From positions 47,041 through 111,040 of the forward strand of contig JAOBJW010000002.1 of the NCBI GenBank assembly GCA_025728315.1: a DNA stretch of 64,000 nucleotides, written 5' to 3'. Of the stretch, positions 46,978 through 56,716 are shown piece after piece. The notes beneath the pieces were generated by a model. It was not told the origin of the DNA and ran no database searches. It was given only the letters and a program-made list of their open reading frames with translations. Origin of the DNA: Candidatus Lightella neohaematopini. GTDB taxonomy: Bacteria > Pseudomonadota > Gammaproteobacteria > Enterobacterales > Enterobacteriaceae. The position numbers and the translations under genes were made by a program. The number at the start of each line of letters is the position of its first letter. Position 1 is the stretch's first letter.

Positions 46978-47784
46978 ATGCCTGAATTACCAGAAGTAGA
47001 AGTAACTAAGCGTATTATTAAACCATATATTTTTGGTTATACAATTTTATATACTAAAATATATAATATTAATTTACGTTGGCCAATAAGTAATGAATTA
47101 ATTAGTATTAAAAATCAAATAGTAATTGATGTTATTAGACGAGCTAAATATATTTTATTAGAATTAACAAATGGATTTATAATTATTCATCTTGGTATGT
47201 CTGGTAAATTAGAAGTGTTACATAAAAATATTAGACCAGGAAAGCATGATCATATTGATTTTGTTATGAACAATAACGTAATTATTAGATATAATGATAG
47301 TAGAAAATTTGGATCATTAATATGGAGTCATAAGTATCATTTACCTAAAAATATTTTAAATTTAGGAGTAGAACCATTAAGTAATGATCTTAATTATAAT
47401 TGGTTTTGTAATAATATTCGTAATAAAAATTCTTTAATTAAACCTTTATTAATGAGTACTAAATGGATAGTAGGTATAGGTAATATTTATGCTAATGAAA
47501 TATTATTTGCATCAAAGATTATGCCAACTAGAATTATTAGGACTTTAGATGATAATGAAGTAAAAGTTCTAATATATAACATAAAGAAAATACTGTTATA
47601 TGCTATTAATCTGGGAGGATCTACTATAAATAATTTTAGTTGTAACCAATTTACTGGTATGTTTAGTAAAAAATTACAAGTATATGGACGTTACAACTCT
47701 AAATGTAATAAATGTATGAATATGATAAAAACTATACGTATGAATAATAGAAGTACATTTTTTTGTGATATTTGTCAAAAGTAA
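46978..47784 (+). CDS. mutM: Formamidopyrimidine-DNA glycosylase
   Basis: Removes 8-oxoguanine and formamidopyrimidines from DNA; 268 residues (269 in E. coli). It starts MPELPEVEV, where Pro2 is the catalytic nucleophile and Glu3 is essential. RRAKYILLEL near residue 54 carries the conserved Lys, followed by LGMSGKL. VGIGNIYANEILF marks the helix-two-turn-helix. The C-terminal zinc finger is present: KCNKCMNM and a terminal FFCDICQK. Retention is notable with much of DNA repair reduced (polA, priA), and would limit the G-to-T changes that oxidation causes. Confidence 0.97.
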   Translation: MPELPEVEVTKRIIKPYIFGYTILYTKIYNINLRWPISNELISIKNQIVIDVIRRAKYILLELTNGFIIIHLGMSGKLEVLHKNIRPGKHDHIDFVMNNNVIIRYNDSRKFGSLIWSHKYHLPKNILNLGVEPLSNDLNYNWFCNNIRNKNSLIKPLLMSTKWIVGIGNIYANEILFASKIMPTRIIRTLDDNEVKVLIYNIKKILLYAINLGGSTINNFSCNQFTGMFSKKLQVYGRYNSKCNKCMNMIKTIRMNNRSTFFCDICQK

Positions 47785-47788
47785 AATC

Positions 47789-48274
47789 TTAGCTAATGTT
47801 AAATTTTTTATATACTGCGTGAGCAATTAATTTTGGTAAAAAACATTCTATATTACCACCATAATATGCAATTTCTTTTACTATGGTTGATGATAAATTT
47901 ATCCATTTTTTATCAGAAAACATAAATATGTTCTCTAGTTTAGGCATAAGTTTATTATTAATTTGTGCTAATTGCATTTCATAATCACAATCAAATATCG
48001 ATCTAATTCCCCTAATTATTACATTTATTCTTTTATAGCGTGCATAATCTACTATTAGTCCACTAAAACTAGTAATAGTAACATTACGAATATGCAATGT
48101 TGCTTGTCTAGCTAGGTAAATTCTTTCATTTAAACTAAATAATAATTTTTTATTATAATTGTTAGTAATAGCAACAATTACGTTATCAAATAATTTTGCT
48201 GCACGAGCAATAATATTTAAATGACCATTAGTTAATGGATCAAAAGTTCCTGGATAAATAACTTTATTTAACAT
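47789..48274 (-). CDS. coaD: Phosphopantetheine adenylyltransferase
   Basis: Adenylates 4'-phosphopantetheine to dephospho-CoA. The 161 residues (159 in E. coli) have the nucleotidyltransferase motif VIYPGTFDPLTNGHLNI near residue 5 and VIIRGIRSIFDCDYEMQLA near 85. Also present are SSTIVKEIAYYGG and a C-terminal PKLIAHAVYKK. It overlaps the 3' end of waaA by 11 bases and faces mutM, as in the E. coli mutM/coaD-waaA region. Confidence 0.97.
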   Translation of the reverse strand: MLNKVIYPGTFDPLTNGHLNIIARAAKLFDNVIVAITNNYNKKLLFSLNERIYLARQATLHIRNVTITSFSGLIVDYARYKRINVIIRGIRSIFDCDYEMQLAQINNKLMPKLENIFMFSDKKWINLSSTIVKEIAYYGGNIECFLPKLIAHAVYKKFNIS

Positions 48275-49550
48275 ATTTATCTATTAAATGTACTATTTTT
48301 TTTGATGAACCACAATACTTGTTAAGTACTAAATTAGTATAACAAGTACGATAATGATAATAAGCTTTATTATATAATAAATTATTAATTTCTTTTATTA
48401 AGGAATCTAGTGAATTAACTATTATTACACTATTATTTTTTTTTAATTTATGATAAACATCATGAAAATTATTGGTATATCGACCTACAATAATTGGAAT
48501 TATATGCACAATAGCTTCTAATGGATTATGACCTCCATAGTTTAATAAACTACCGCCAATAATAGCTATATCAGAAATACCATATAATAATAATAAATCA
48601 CCTATTGTATTTACTAGTAATATATGATGTTGTTTATTTAGTGTAATTTGTTTATTAAATATAATATAAGATAAATTATTTTTAGATATTAAATATATTA
48701 ATTCCTTAATGCGTTTTATGTTACGGGGAGCTATAATAAGTAATAAATTAGGAAATTTGCGTATTAATTTTTTGTATGCTTTTAATATTATAATTTCTTC
48801 TCCAGGATGAGTACTAGAAGCAATTAATGTTGGTCTATTATTATGTAATAACCACTTAAAACGTAATTTTACTGATTCAATTAAAATATTTTTTGTTAAA
48901 TATATATCAAATTTTAAATTATTTATTACTTCTAATTTGTTAGAAGTAATTCCTAATGACTTAAAACGATTACTATCTAATATACTTTGTGCAAAAACAT
49001 AATGAATATTATTTAATATATTAGACATAAAACTACTAATAATTTTATATTTTCTAAATGAAGAATCTGAAATACGAGCATTAATTAAAATAATAGGAAT
49101 ATTTCTTTTATTTAATAATTTAATTAAATTAGGCCACAATTCTGTTTCCACAATTATAAAAATTTTTGGTTTTACATGATTAATAAATTTGTTTATAAAA
49201 AATCTAATGTCATATGGTAAATAGATGTTATCTACATAACTTAAATAGTTATTTACTATCATTTTCCCAGTAAATGTTATATTAGTAATTAATATTGATG
49301 TAGAAGGATAGTAATGTTTTAAAATGTTAACTAATGGAATAATTGATAATGTTTCTCCTACAGAAGCAGCATGTAATACTATACTGTTAGATTTTATATT
49401 TTTATAAAATCCATAACGTTCATACCATTTATGGTAATAGTAATTTTTTTTTACCATTGACCAAATTATTCTAATAATTAGAATAGGCTGTAACAAGTAT
49501 AATATAATGTTGTATATTATATTAATTAATAATATTTTAAATTTTATCAT
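48264..49550 (-). CDS. waaA: 3-deoxy-D-manno-octulosonic acid transferase
   Basis: Adds Kdo residues to lipid IVA, 428 residues (425 in E. coli). An N-terminal hydrophobic helix (about 5-30) anchors it to the inner membrane. It has WYERYGFY near residue 42 and HAASVGETLSIIPLV near 60. The central IIVETELWPNLI and IPIILINARISD segments are retained. The C-terminal GT-B part shows SSTHPGEEI and IIGGSLLNYGGHNPLEA. Kdo supply comes from KdsD and KdsC in the window. Core glycosyltransferases that neighbour waaA in E. coli are absent, so LPS may be of the deep-rough type. Confidence 0.95.
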   Translation of the reverse strand: MIKFKILLINIIYNIILYLLQPILIIRIIWSMVKKNYYYHKWYERYGFYKNIKSNSIVLHAASVGETLSIIPLVNILKHYYPSTSILITNITFTGKMIVNNYLSYVDNIYLPYDIRFFINKFINHVKPKIFIIVETELWPNLIKLLNKRNIPIILINARISDSSFRKYKIISSFMSNILNNIHYVFAQSILDSNRFKSLGITSNKLEVINNLKFDIYLTKNILIESVKLRFKWLLHNNRPTLIASSTHPGEEIIILKAYKKLIRKFPNLLLIIAPRNIKRIKELIYLISKNNLSYIIFNKQITLNKQHHILLVNTIGDLLLLYGISDIAIIGGSLLNYGGHNPLEAIVHIIPIIVGRYTNNFHDVYHKLKKNNSVIIVNSLDSLIKEINNLLYNKAYYHYRTCYTNLVLNKYCGSSKKIVHLIDKYVK

Positions 49551-49749
49551 TGTAATAAATAATTTTTTTTAAATATAATTACTTTTAATTATTAAAATTA
49601 CACTAATTTTAATTAAATTATTAATTGATCTATTAATTTTTATTTAACTTTATTATAAAATAATTTAAAAATATTTTAATTAATAATTATAATTATTATA
49701 ATATTACTGTTTATTTTTTAATTAAAAAATAAGTTAAGATATATACTTT

Positions 49750-50178
49750 ATGCAAAATATTATTAATTTTTTTTATCATCATACATTTATTTGTTTAATT
49801 TGGTTAATAATATTATTTATTTTAATATATATTCAATATTGGTTTTATACAATTGGTATAACTAAAGAAATTAATTGTTATGAAGCAGTTATGTTAATTA
49901 ATAATAACTCAATAATAATTGATTTAAGAAGTAATGTTGAATACTGTAATGGTCATATTATAAATAGTATAAATATTTCTTCTTATAATTTTAAACAAGC
50001 TACATTTACTAATATAAATAATAACCAATCTATCATTATTATATCTAATAAATTTTTTTCTAGAAGTTTAGTAGATAAATTAAATAAAATTGGATTTAAA
50101 AAAATATATTTATTAAAATCTGGTATATCAGCTTGGAATGAATGTGGTTTGCCTTTAATAAGAAATAATATTTTTTAA
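49750..50178 (+). CDS. yibN: Membrane-anchored rhodanese-like protein YibN
   Basis: 142 residues (143 in E. coli YibN). A hydrophobic anchor spans about residues 10-35 and a rhodanese-fold domain follows, with AVMLINNNSIIIDLRSNVEYCNGHI near residue 45 and a C-terminal LLKSGISAWNECGLPLI. No Cys is visible at the catalytic loop position (IIIISNKFFSRS), so it is probably not an active sulfurtransferase. It is 26 bases upstream of gpsA; grxC and secB, which lie between them in E. coli, are deleted. Confidence 0.88.
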   Translation: MQNIINFFYHHTFICLIWLIILFILIYIQYWFYTIGITKEINCYEAVMLINNNSIIIDLRSNVEYCNGHIINSINISSYNFKQATFTNINNNQSIIIISNKFFSRSLVDKLNKIGFKKIYLLKSGISAWNECGLPLIRNNIF

Positions 50179-50204
50179 TAAAAAATAATTTATATTAGAA
50201 TTTT

Positions 50205-51209
50205 ATGTTAAAAAAAAATAATATAGCAGTAATTGGTACTGGATCTTATGGTACTGCTTTAGCAGTTGCTATTGCACGTAATAATAATATTGTATCATTA
50301 TGGAGTAATAATATTAATAAATTAAATAAGTTAAATATTTCTCGTTGTAATACATATTCATTACCAAATATTATATTTCCAAAAACTTTAAAAATTGAAT
50401 TTTCAATAAAAAATTTATTTATTAAAAATAAGTATATAATTATTGCTGTACCAAGTATTTTTCTAGTTAGTATTATTAATATAATTAAACCATATGTTAG
50501 AGATAATACATGTATTATTCTAGGAACTAAAGGAATAAGATATAGTTATGGTGAGTTACCATATAAGGTAATTCAAGAAAAATTAAAAAAAAATGTGTCA
50601 ATTGCTGTAATTTCTGGACCAACTCTTGCTATGGAACTAGCTGTAGGATTACCTACCGCTATTACTGTAGCTAGTAGTAATTATAGCTTAATTTCATATT
50701 TAAAAAAGATATTACACAACAATAAAATTTTTAGAGTGTATTATAGTTATGATATTATAGGTGTCCAACTTGGAGGAATAGTAAAAAATATTATTGCAAT
50801 AGGAGTAGGTATTTCTGATGGTATTGGATTAGGTAATAATATTAAATCAGTATTAATTACTAAAGGATTTAAAGAAATTATTAATTTAGGAATAAAACTA
50901 GGTGCTAAATTAAATACTTTACTTGGTATATCTGGTTTGGGTGATCTTATATTAACTAGTACTACTAATAAGTCACGTAATAGATATTTTGGTTTACTAA
51001 TAGCTCAAGGTTATAATATAAAAGAAGCAAAAAATAAAGTAGGACAAATAATAGAAGGATATTATAATGTTAAAACTATTATGTATTTATCAAAAAAACA
51101 TAATGTGTATATGCCAATTATAAGTGCTATTTATCGTATTCTATATAAAAATAAAAATCCTTATCGAACAATGATGGCACTACTTAGATACGTACCTCAG
51201 AAAGAATAA
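50205..51209 (+). CDS. gpsA: Glycerol-3-phosphate dehydrogenase [NAD(P)+]
   Basis: Reduces dihydroxyacetone phosphate to glycerol 3-phosphate for phospholipid synthesis; 334 residues (339 in E. coli). The Rossmann motif IGTGSYGTALAVAIA is near residue 10, GTKGI near 108, and VISGPTLAMELAVGLPTA near 137. The catalytic Lys is in GGIVKNIIAIGVGISDGI near 190, followed by GLGDLILTST. TpiA converges on it with a 13-base overlap and supplies its substrate. Confidence 0.97.
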   Translation: MLKKNNIAVIGTGSYGTALAVAIARNNNIVSLWSNNINKLNKLNISRCNTYSLPNIIFPKTLKIEFSIKNLFIKNKYIIIAVPSIFLVSIINIIKPYVRDNTCIILGTKGIRYSYGELPYKVIQEKLKKNVSIAVISGPTLAMELAVGLPTAITVASSNYSLISYLKKILHNNKIFRVYYSYDIIGVQLGGIVKNIIAIGVGISDGIGLGNNIKSVLITKGFKEIINLGIKLGAKLNTLLGISGLGDLILTSTTNKSRNRYFGLLIAQGYNIKEAKNKVGQIIEGYYNVKTIMYLSKKHNVYMPIISAIYRILYKNKNPYRTMMALLRYVPQKE

Positions 51210-51973
51210 TTATTATTTATTATATTAAGTATTTTAATAAAGCTTTCTGTATCTAGAGATGCTCTACCAATTAATACTCCATCAATATCTTGTTGTTTTA
51301 GAAGATTTAATACATTAGTAAAATTTACAGAACCACCATATTGAATACTAATATTTTTACTTATCTTGCAGTTAATTTTCATTAAATAATTTCTAATAGT
51401 ACTATGTATTTTTTGTATATAAGTTGGATCAATAATAATTTTATTATCAATTGCCCAAATTGGTTCATAAGCAATTATAGTATTTTGAAGAGCCAAAATA
51501 CCTAAATTTTTTATAATATTATTTATTTGTTTAATGCAAACTGCTATCGTTTGGTTACTTTGATATTCTTTTTTAGTTTCTCCAATGCATAATATCGGAG
51601 AAATATCTTCTGATTTTAGAAGAGTAAATTTTTTTAATATTATATCATTATTTTCTTTATGGAAAATTTTTCTATCAGCATGACCTATAATTGCATATTT
51701 TATACCAATATCTTTTAGCATTTTAGCAGAAATTTCTCCAGTAAAAGAACCATAGTTATGTATGTCAATATTTTGTGCACTTAATAAGATATGATTATCA
51801 CACTTATAAAACTTAATTATTTGTTGCATATAATCTAAATATAATAATGGTGGAGCTATAACTATAGAAAAATTACAACCTTTTATTACATGACTAATTT
51901 TATTGATAAAATTATTAATTAAATACTTACTACCATTTAATTTCCAGTTACTTATAATTAATAAATTTTTCAT
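51197..51973 (-). CDS. tpiA: Triosephosphate isomerase with GHADR in place of GHSER
   Basis: Interconverts dihydroxyacetone phosphate and glyceraldehyde 3-phosphate; 258 residues (255 in E. coli). The N-terminal ISNWKLNGS carries the catalytic Asn and Lys, His98 is present, and the catalytic Glu lies in AYEPIWAI. The phosphate loops IQYGGSV and GVLIGRASLD are normal. The segment after the catalytic His reads GHADRK where nearly all TIMs have GHSERR or similar, so the conserved Glu (E97 in usual numbering) is Asp100. This may lower turnover. It overlaps the end of gpsA by 13 bases on the opposite strand. Confidence 0.96.
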   Translation of the reverse strand: MKNLLIISNWKLNGSKYLINNFINKISHVIKGCNFSIVIAPPLLYLDYMQQIIKFYKCDNHILLSAQNIDIHNYGSFTGEISAKMLKDIGIKYAIIGHADRKIFHKENNDIILKKFTLLKSEDISPILCIGETKKEYQSNQTIAVCIKQINNIIKNLGILALQNTIIAYEPIWAIDNKIIIDPTYIQKIHSTIRNYLMKINCKISKNISIQYGGSVNFTNVLNLLKQQDIDGVLIGRASLDTESFIKILNIINNNYSF

Positions 51974-52157
51974 TATTATTTCCTTGATTATTAAGTAAAT
52001 AATTTCTGAAATAACGTTATAAATTATCAGTTAAATATTAAAATTAATAATATCATTAGTTTACATTATATATAAACTAACACTGTTAATTAATATACAT
52101 AATACAATAATTTTACCTAATTATAAGATATTAATTAAATAAATTAATTTATTATGA

Positions 52158-53495
52158 CTATAAAATAAACAAACTTAAATCTTCGTTAGATATTAATGAA
52201 TCTAAGTGATTATGAACATAATTTGCATCAATAGATAATTTTTTACCACTCCATTCGCTAGCTTCATATGATATATCTTCCATTAATCTCTCTAATACAG
52301 TATGTAAACGGCGAGCACCAATATTTTCGGTTCGTTCATTAACTTGCCAGGCAGCTTCAGCAATACATTTGATCCCATCAGCAGTAAAAGTAATATTTAC
52401 TCCTTCGGTAGCCATCAAAGCAATATATTGAGTAGTTAATGATGCATTAGGTTCGGTTAAAATACGCTCAAAATCTTCAGTAGTTAGTGCTTTTAATTCA
52501 ACTCTAATAGGTAATCTACCTTGTAATTCTGGAATTAAATCAGCTGGACTAGACACTTGAAATGCACCAGAAGCAATAAATAAAATATGATCTGTTTTTA
52601 CCATACCATGTTTAGTAGATACTGTACATCCTTCTACAAGAGGTAATAAATCGCGTTGTACTCCTTCTCTTGAAATATCTGGACCAGATATTTCCCCTCC
52701 CCTTCTACATATTTTATCTATTTCATCAATAAAAACTATTCCATGTTGTTCTACTGCTTCGATAGCTTTTTCTTTTAATTCTTCAGGATTAATTAATTTA
52801 GCAGCTTCTTCTTCAATAAGAAGTTTGATGGCGTCTTTAATTTTAATTTTTCTTAGCTTTTGTTTTTGTCCAGCAAGATTTTTAAACATGGATTGTAGTT
52901 GATTAGTCATTTCTTCCATTCCTGGAGGAGCCATAATTTCTACTCCTAATGAAGATGTTGCGATATTAATTTCAATTTCTTGATTATCTAATTTACCTTC
53001 ACGTAGTTGTTTACGAAAATTTTGTCTAATCTGTGATAAATCTTGTTGCTCATCTACTTGCCCCCAAGTATTTTTTTTAGTTGTTGGTACTAATACATCG
53101 ATAATTCTTTCCTCTGCTAATTCTTCAGCACGAAAACGATTTTGTTCCATATACTGTAATCTAATCATTTTTACCGCTGTATCAGTTAAATCACGAATTA
53201 TGGAATCTACTTCTTTTCCAACATATCCTACTTCAGTAAATTTAGTTGCTTCTACTTTAATAAATGGAGCATTAGCTAATTTTGCTAAACGACGAGCAAT
53301 TTCTGTTTTCCCAACACCTGTTGGACCAATCATTAAAATATTTTTAGGAGTAATTTCATGACGTAATACTTCATCTAATTGCATACGACGCCAACGATTT
53401 CTTAAAGCAATAGCAACTGCTCGTTTAGCATGATATTGTCCAATAATGTAAGCATCAAGTTCACTAACTATTTCACGGGGGGTCATTTCAGACAT
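52158..53495 (-). CDS. hslU: HslU unfoldase ATPase of the HslUV protease
   Basis: AAA+ unfoldase feeding proteins to HslV; 445 residues (443 in E. coli). Walker A is [15 protein letters not shown] near residue 57, the pore motif is KEVDSI with GYVG near 90, Walker B is [10 protein letters not shown] near 250, and the arginine-containing [13 protein letters not shown] lies near 390. The C-terminal EDLSLFIL docks into HslV. Long stretches are identical to E. coli and the DNA is much richer in G+C than the neighbours. It follows hslV by 10 bases. menA, its E. coli neighbour, is absent. Confidence 0.98.
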   Translation of the reverse strand: MSEMTPREIVSELDAYIIGQYHAKRAVAIALRNRWRRMQLDEVLRHEITPKNILMIGPTGVGKTEIARRLAKLANAPFIKVEATKFTEVGYVGKEVDSIIRDLTDTAVKMIRLQYMEQNRFRAEELAEERIIDVLVPTTKKNTWGQVDEQQDLSQIRQNFRKQLREGKLDNQEIEINIATSSLGVEIMAPPGMEEMTNQLQSMFKNLAGQKQKLRKIKIKDAIKLLIEEEAAKLINPEELKEKAIEAVEQHGIVFIDEIDKICRRGGEISGPDISREGVQRDLLPLVEGCTVSTKHGMVKTDHILFIASGAFQVSSPADLIPELQGRLPIRVELKALTTEDFERILTEPNASLTTQYIALMATEGVNITFTADGIKCIAEAAWQVNERTENIGARRLHTVLERLMEDISYEASEWSGKKLSIDANYVHNHLDSLISNEDLSLFIL

Positions 53496-53505
53496 ATTTT
53501 CGCCT

Positions 53506-54036
53506 TTAAGTTTTTGATATTAGTTCTTCAATAGTATAAGAATAATTTGTGTATATACAAATATCACTAGAAATTTTTAAAGCTTTTTTAACAATTTCTT
53601 TTGCATTTAAGTTAGTATTTTCTAGTAATGCAAGTGCTGCAGATTGACCATAAGGACCACCAGAGCCAATGGCAATTAAATTATTTTCTGGTTGTATAAC
53701 ATCACCATTACCAGTAATAATTAAAGAAGTGTTATTATCAGCTACAGCTAATAAAGCTTCTAATCTACGTAACATACGATCAGTACGCCAATCTTTAGCT
53801 AATTCTACCGCAGCTCTAGTTAAATGACCTTGATGTAACTCTAATTTACGTTCAAATAATTCAAATAACGCAAAAGCATCTGCTGTACTACCAGCAAAAC
53901 CAGCAATAACTTTATTATTATGTAATTTTCGTACTTTACGAACATTACTTTTCATGATAGTATTACCAATTGTTGCTTGACCATCGCCACCAATAACAAC
54001 ATGCCCATGACGACGTACACCTATAATAGTTGTCAT
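53506..54036 (-). CDS. hslV: HslV peptidase subunit of the HslUV protease
   Basis: Threonine peptidase of 176 residues, the E. coli length. Removal of Met exposes the catalytic Thr in [19 protein letters not shown]. The conserved [15 protein letters not shown] near residue 27 and [18 protein letters not shown] near 122 are intact. No clear sigma-32 promoter is visible upstream. Like hslU it is unusually conserved and G+C-rich for this genome. ftsN and cytR, which separate hslV from priA in E. coli, are gone, leaving 200 bases of A/T-rich DNA. Confidence 0.98.
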   Translation of the reverse strand: MTTIIGVRRHGHVVIGGDGQATIGNTIMKSNVRKVRKLHNNKVIAGFAGSTADAFALFELFERKLELHQGHLTRAAVELAKDWRTDRMLRRLEALLAVADNNTSLIITGNGDVIQPENNLIAIGSGGPYGQSAALALLENTNLNAKEIVKKALKISSDICIYTNYSYTIEELISKT

Positions 54037-54236
54037 AATCTTTTTATTTTATTATTATAATATATTTAAAGAATATTATTTATTATATTATGAAACACAA
54101 TTATATAATTTTCAATATTTTATTTAATTGTTTATATTATATTAATTACTAATTATATTGTTGATATATAGTAATGAATAGAATATCTTAATACATTATA
54201 ATAATATAGATTATATTAAAAATTAATTTTGATAAT

Positions 54237-56363
54237 TTAATAATGTACTGGATCTATATCTATTAACCAACTAATTTTATATTTATTTGATACTAAACTA
54301 ATATAAGAATAATATTCATCAATAATACTATGTAATATATTTCTTGATTGACTAATTAGTAATAAGTACCAATAAAAATAATTTCTTAATTTAAAATAAT
54401 ATGAATATCGTGGTCCTACTATTAGAATTTTATTTTTTATAACATTATTTAATATCTGTTTTAGTTCTAATAAAAATAATTTTGCTAGTTGATTATTATT
54501 AACAGCTTTAATTAAAGCATGAAAATTAAATGGGGGTAATTTAGTTAGTTTTCTATTATTTAGAATATATTTTGCAGCATTATAATAATTAGTATTTATT
54601 AATTGTTGTATTAATGGATGATTAGGAAAATTAGTCTGTACAATAATTTCATATCTCTTACTTACATAATTAATTAACTGATTATATAATTGAATAAAAT
54701 ATTCAATATATCTAAAATTTTTAGAAAGTAATATATTATCAATATTCATTAGTAAAATTAATGTATCTTTAGTAAAATAATATTTTTTAGATAAAAATAA
54801 TGTACTACTAATTATTATACTAGCATTATTTATAATACTATCTTTATATTCATTAAAATAATCTAAATCATATATTGATGTATTAGGAAATATACTAGAT
54901 AATAATTTTTTAAAATTATTTATATTAATATTAACAAATTTAAGTTTATTATTACAAACGTGACACGTATTAGGAATTGTTAATAACACATTACAAAAAT
55001 CACATTTCAATTTATTATAATATTTATTATATTTATAATACTGTTTACATGTAACACAATTAATAATGTGATGACATGTATTACATATTAATACTAATGT
55101 ATTATTTAGTGTATTAACAAATATTAATACCTGATTATTATTTTTTAGATATATTTCAATTTTATTTAATAATATAGGGGATAATTTATTTATTTGTGAG
55201 TAATAATTAATATCTATTAATAATAGATTAGTAATATTATTTGGATAATTTTTATTAATTAATATTTGTTGATACTTATTTTTTTTTATATTATTAATCG
55301 TTTCTAACGATGGGGTTAATGAACTTAATATTATTGGAATATTATCTACTTTAGCTCTTAGAATAGCTAAATTTCTTGCATTATAGCACCACTTATAATT
55401 TGCTTTGTATAATATGCTATGTTCATCATCTACAATAATTAATCCTAATTTACTAAATGGTATAAATAAGGAACATTTAGTACCAATTACTATTGGTATG
55501 GTATTATACCAAGTATTTAACCAAGTATTAAATTTTATTTTATCATTTAAGTTAGAATACATAATCCCTATTGGAAAATTTATTTTATCTTTTAATAAAG
55601 ATAATAACTTAAATATTAGTGCTACTTCTGGTACGAGAATAAGTATTTGTTTTCTATATTTTAAAATATTTTTTATAATATCTAAAAATATTTTAATTTT
55701 GTCGTTATCTTTTATATTACTAATTACTGTTACTGAAAAATTATCTATATTTTTAAACAAATTATAACTATTGTTAATTATGTTTTTATTTAAAAACTTA
55801 TTATAAGTTTTATACCATATTTTTGACATTAAAGGATTAAAATATAATTTGCATAATTTTTTTTTATGTAATATTTTTAATGCTTTGATAGATTTTTTTG
55901 AAAAGTTTATAATATTATAGTATATTGGTTGACTAATTAGAGTACTTAGTATTGTTTTTTGTTCTTTAGCAAAGAATAAATTGTTTTCTATAGTTATTTT
56001 ATTTAGCTGAGTTACTACTAGTGTTTGTGATTGATCATTTATTAGTTGTCCACTTTTAATTTGTTTTGGTAAAACACTAAATAGTGCTAAACCAATTGGA
56101 TAGTGATAATATTTAGAACCCCATTTTATTATGTACCATAGACTAGTAGTAAATAATGATCTTTTATCAAAAATATAAATTACATATTTAATATTATTAG
56201 TTAATAATTTACTACTTACATTTATATCTGTTATAATACCGATAATGCTTTTTTTACCAAATGGAACTAACACTCTTGTACCAATTATTGGATTAACATA
56301 ATTAGCTACTTTATAAACGAAGGTTTTAAATATCGGTATAGGTAAAGCAACATTAATGATCAA
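54237..56363 (-). CDS. priA: Primosomal protein N' (PriA) with degenerate ATPase motifs
   Basis: Replication-restart protein of 708 residues (732 in E. coli). The N-terminal DNA-binding domain starts VALPIPIFKTFVYKV. Helicase motif II is kept as DDEH (312-315), and LTPSLET follows. The paired zinc-binding Cys motifs are present (CNTCHHIINCVTC, then CDFCN and CHVCN). But the Walker A position reads VISNIKDNDK (Lys222) with no GxGK, the GTQM segment is SSTL, and the motif VI position (about 562-571) reads QLINYVSKR with no AGRAGR. The fold and DNA-binding parts are thus kept while ATP hydrolysis looks lost. A 120-residue antisense frame inside it is a shadow. Confidence 0.92.
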   Translation of the reverse strand: MIINVALPIPIFKTFVYKVANYVNPIIGTRVLVPFGKKSIIGIITDINVSSKLLTNNIKYVIYIFDKRSLFTTSLWYIIKWGSKYYHYPIGLALFSVLPKQIKSGQLINDQSQTLVVTQLNKITIENNLFFAKEQKTILSTLISQPIYYNIINFSKKSIKALKILHKKKLCKLYFNPLMSKIWYKTYNKFLNKNIINNSYNLFKNIDNFSVTVISNIKDNDKIKIFLDIIKNILKYRKQILILVPEVALIFKLLSLLKDKINFPIGIMYSNLNDKIKFNTWLNTWYNTIPIVIGTKCSLFIPFSKLGLIIVDDEHSILYKANYKWCYNARNLAILRAKVDNIPIILSSLTPSLETINNIKKNKYQQILINKNYPNNITNLLLIDINYYSQINKLSPILLNKIEIYLKNNNQVLIFVNTLNNTLVLICNTCHHIINCVTCKQYYKYNKYYNKLKCDFCNVLLTIPNTCHVCNNKLKFVNININNFKKLLSSIFPNTSIYDLDYFNEYKDSIINNASIIISSTLFLSKKYYFTKDTLILLMNIDNILLSKNFRYIEYFIQLYNQLINYVSKRYEIIVQTNFPNHPLIQQLINTNYYNAAKYILNNRKLTKLPPFNFHALIKAVNNNQLAKLFLLELKQILNNVIKNKILIVGPRYSYYFKLRNYFYWYLLLISQSRNILHSIIDEYYSYISLVSNKYKISWLIDIDPVHY

Positions 56364-56451
56364 CTTGTATCCTTTACTAAATTTAGTAAAATATTTAGTA
56401 CATTATAATATATAAATTAATTATGTTAAATCTATTTTAAGGATATATATT

Positions 56452-56661
56452 ATGAAAAAAAATGTTCATCCCAGTTATAATAATATTATAGTCACATGTG
56501 TTTGTGGTAATCAAATTAATATTAAATCTACTATTCACAATAATATTAATATAGATGTATGTAATAAATGTCATCCATTTTATACTGGTAAACAAAGGTT
56601 ATTAGATAATATTGGTCGAGTAAGTATTTTTAATAAAAGATTTAATGCCTATTATAAATAA
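56452..56661 (+). CDS. rpmE: 50S ribosomal protein L31 (zinc-binding type)
   Basis: 69 residues (70 in E. coli). It begins MKKNVHPSYNNI and carries the zinc-binding type's cysteines: Cys16 and Cys18 (TCVCGN), Cys37 and the Cys-x2-Cys at NKCHPFYTGKQR. AAGGA lies before the ATG. It is divergent from priA as in E. coli. The zinc-independent paralogue YkgM is not in the window. Confidence 0.96.
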   Translation: MKKNVHPSYNNIIVTCVCGNQINIKSTIHNNINIDVCNKCHPFYTGKQRLLDNIGRVSIFNKRFNAYYK

Positions 56662-56716
56662 ATATTATAAAATATATTATTGACAAAATAATAATTTTAT
56701 AACAAATATTATCTAT

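Noticed and set aside
55405-55767. Plus-strand open frame of 120 codons inside priA
   Set aside because: Antisense to priA and without recognisable motifs; priA matches its family along the whole length.
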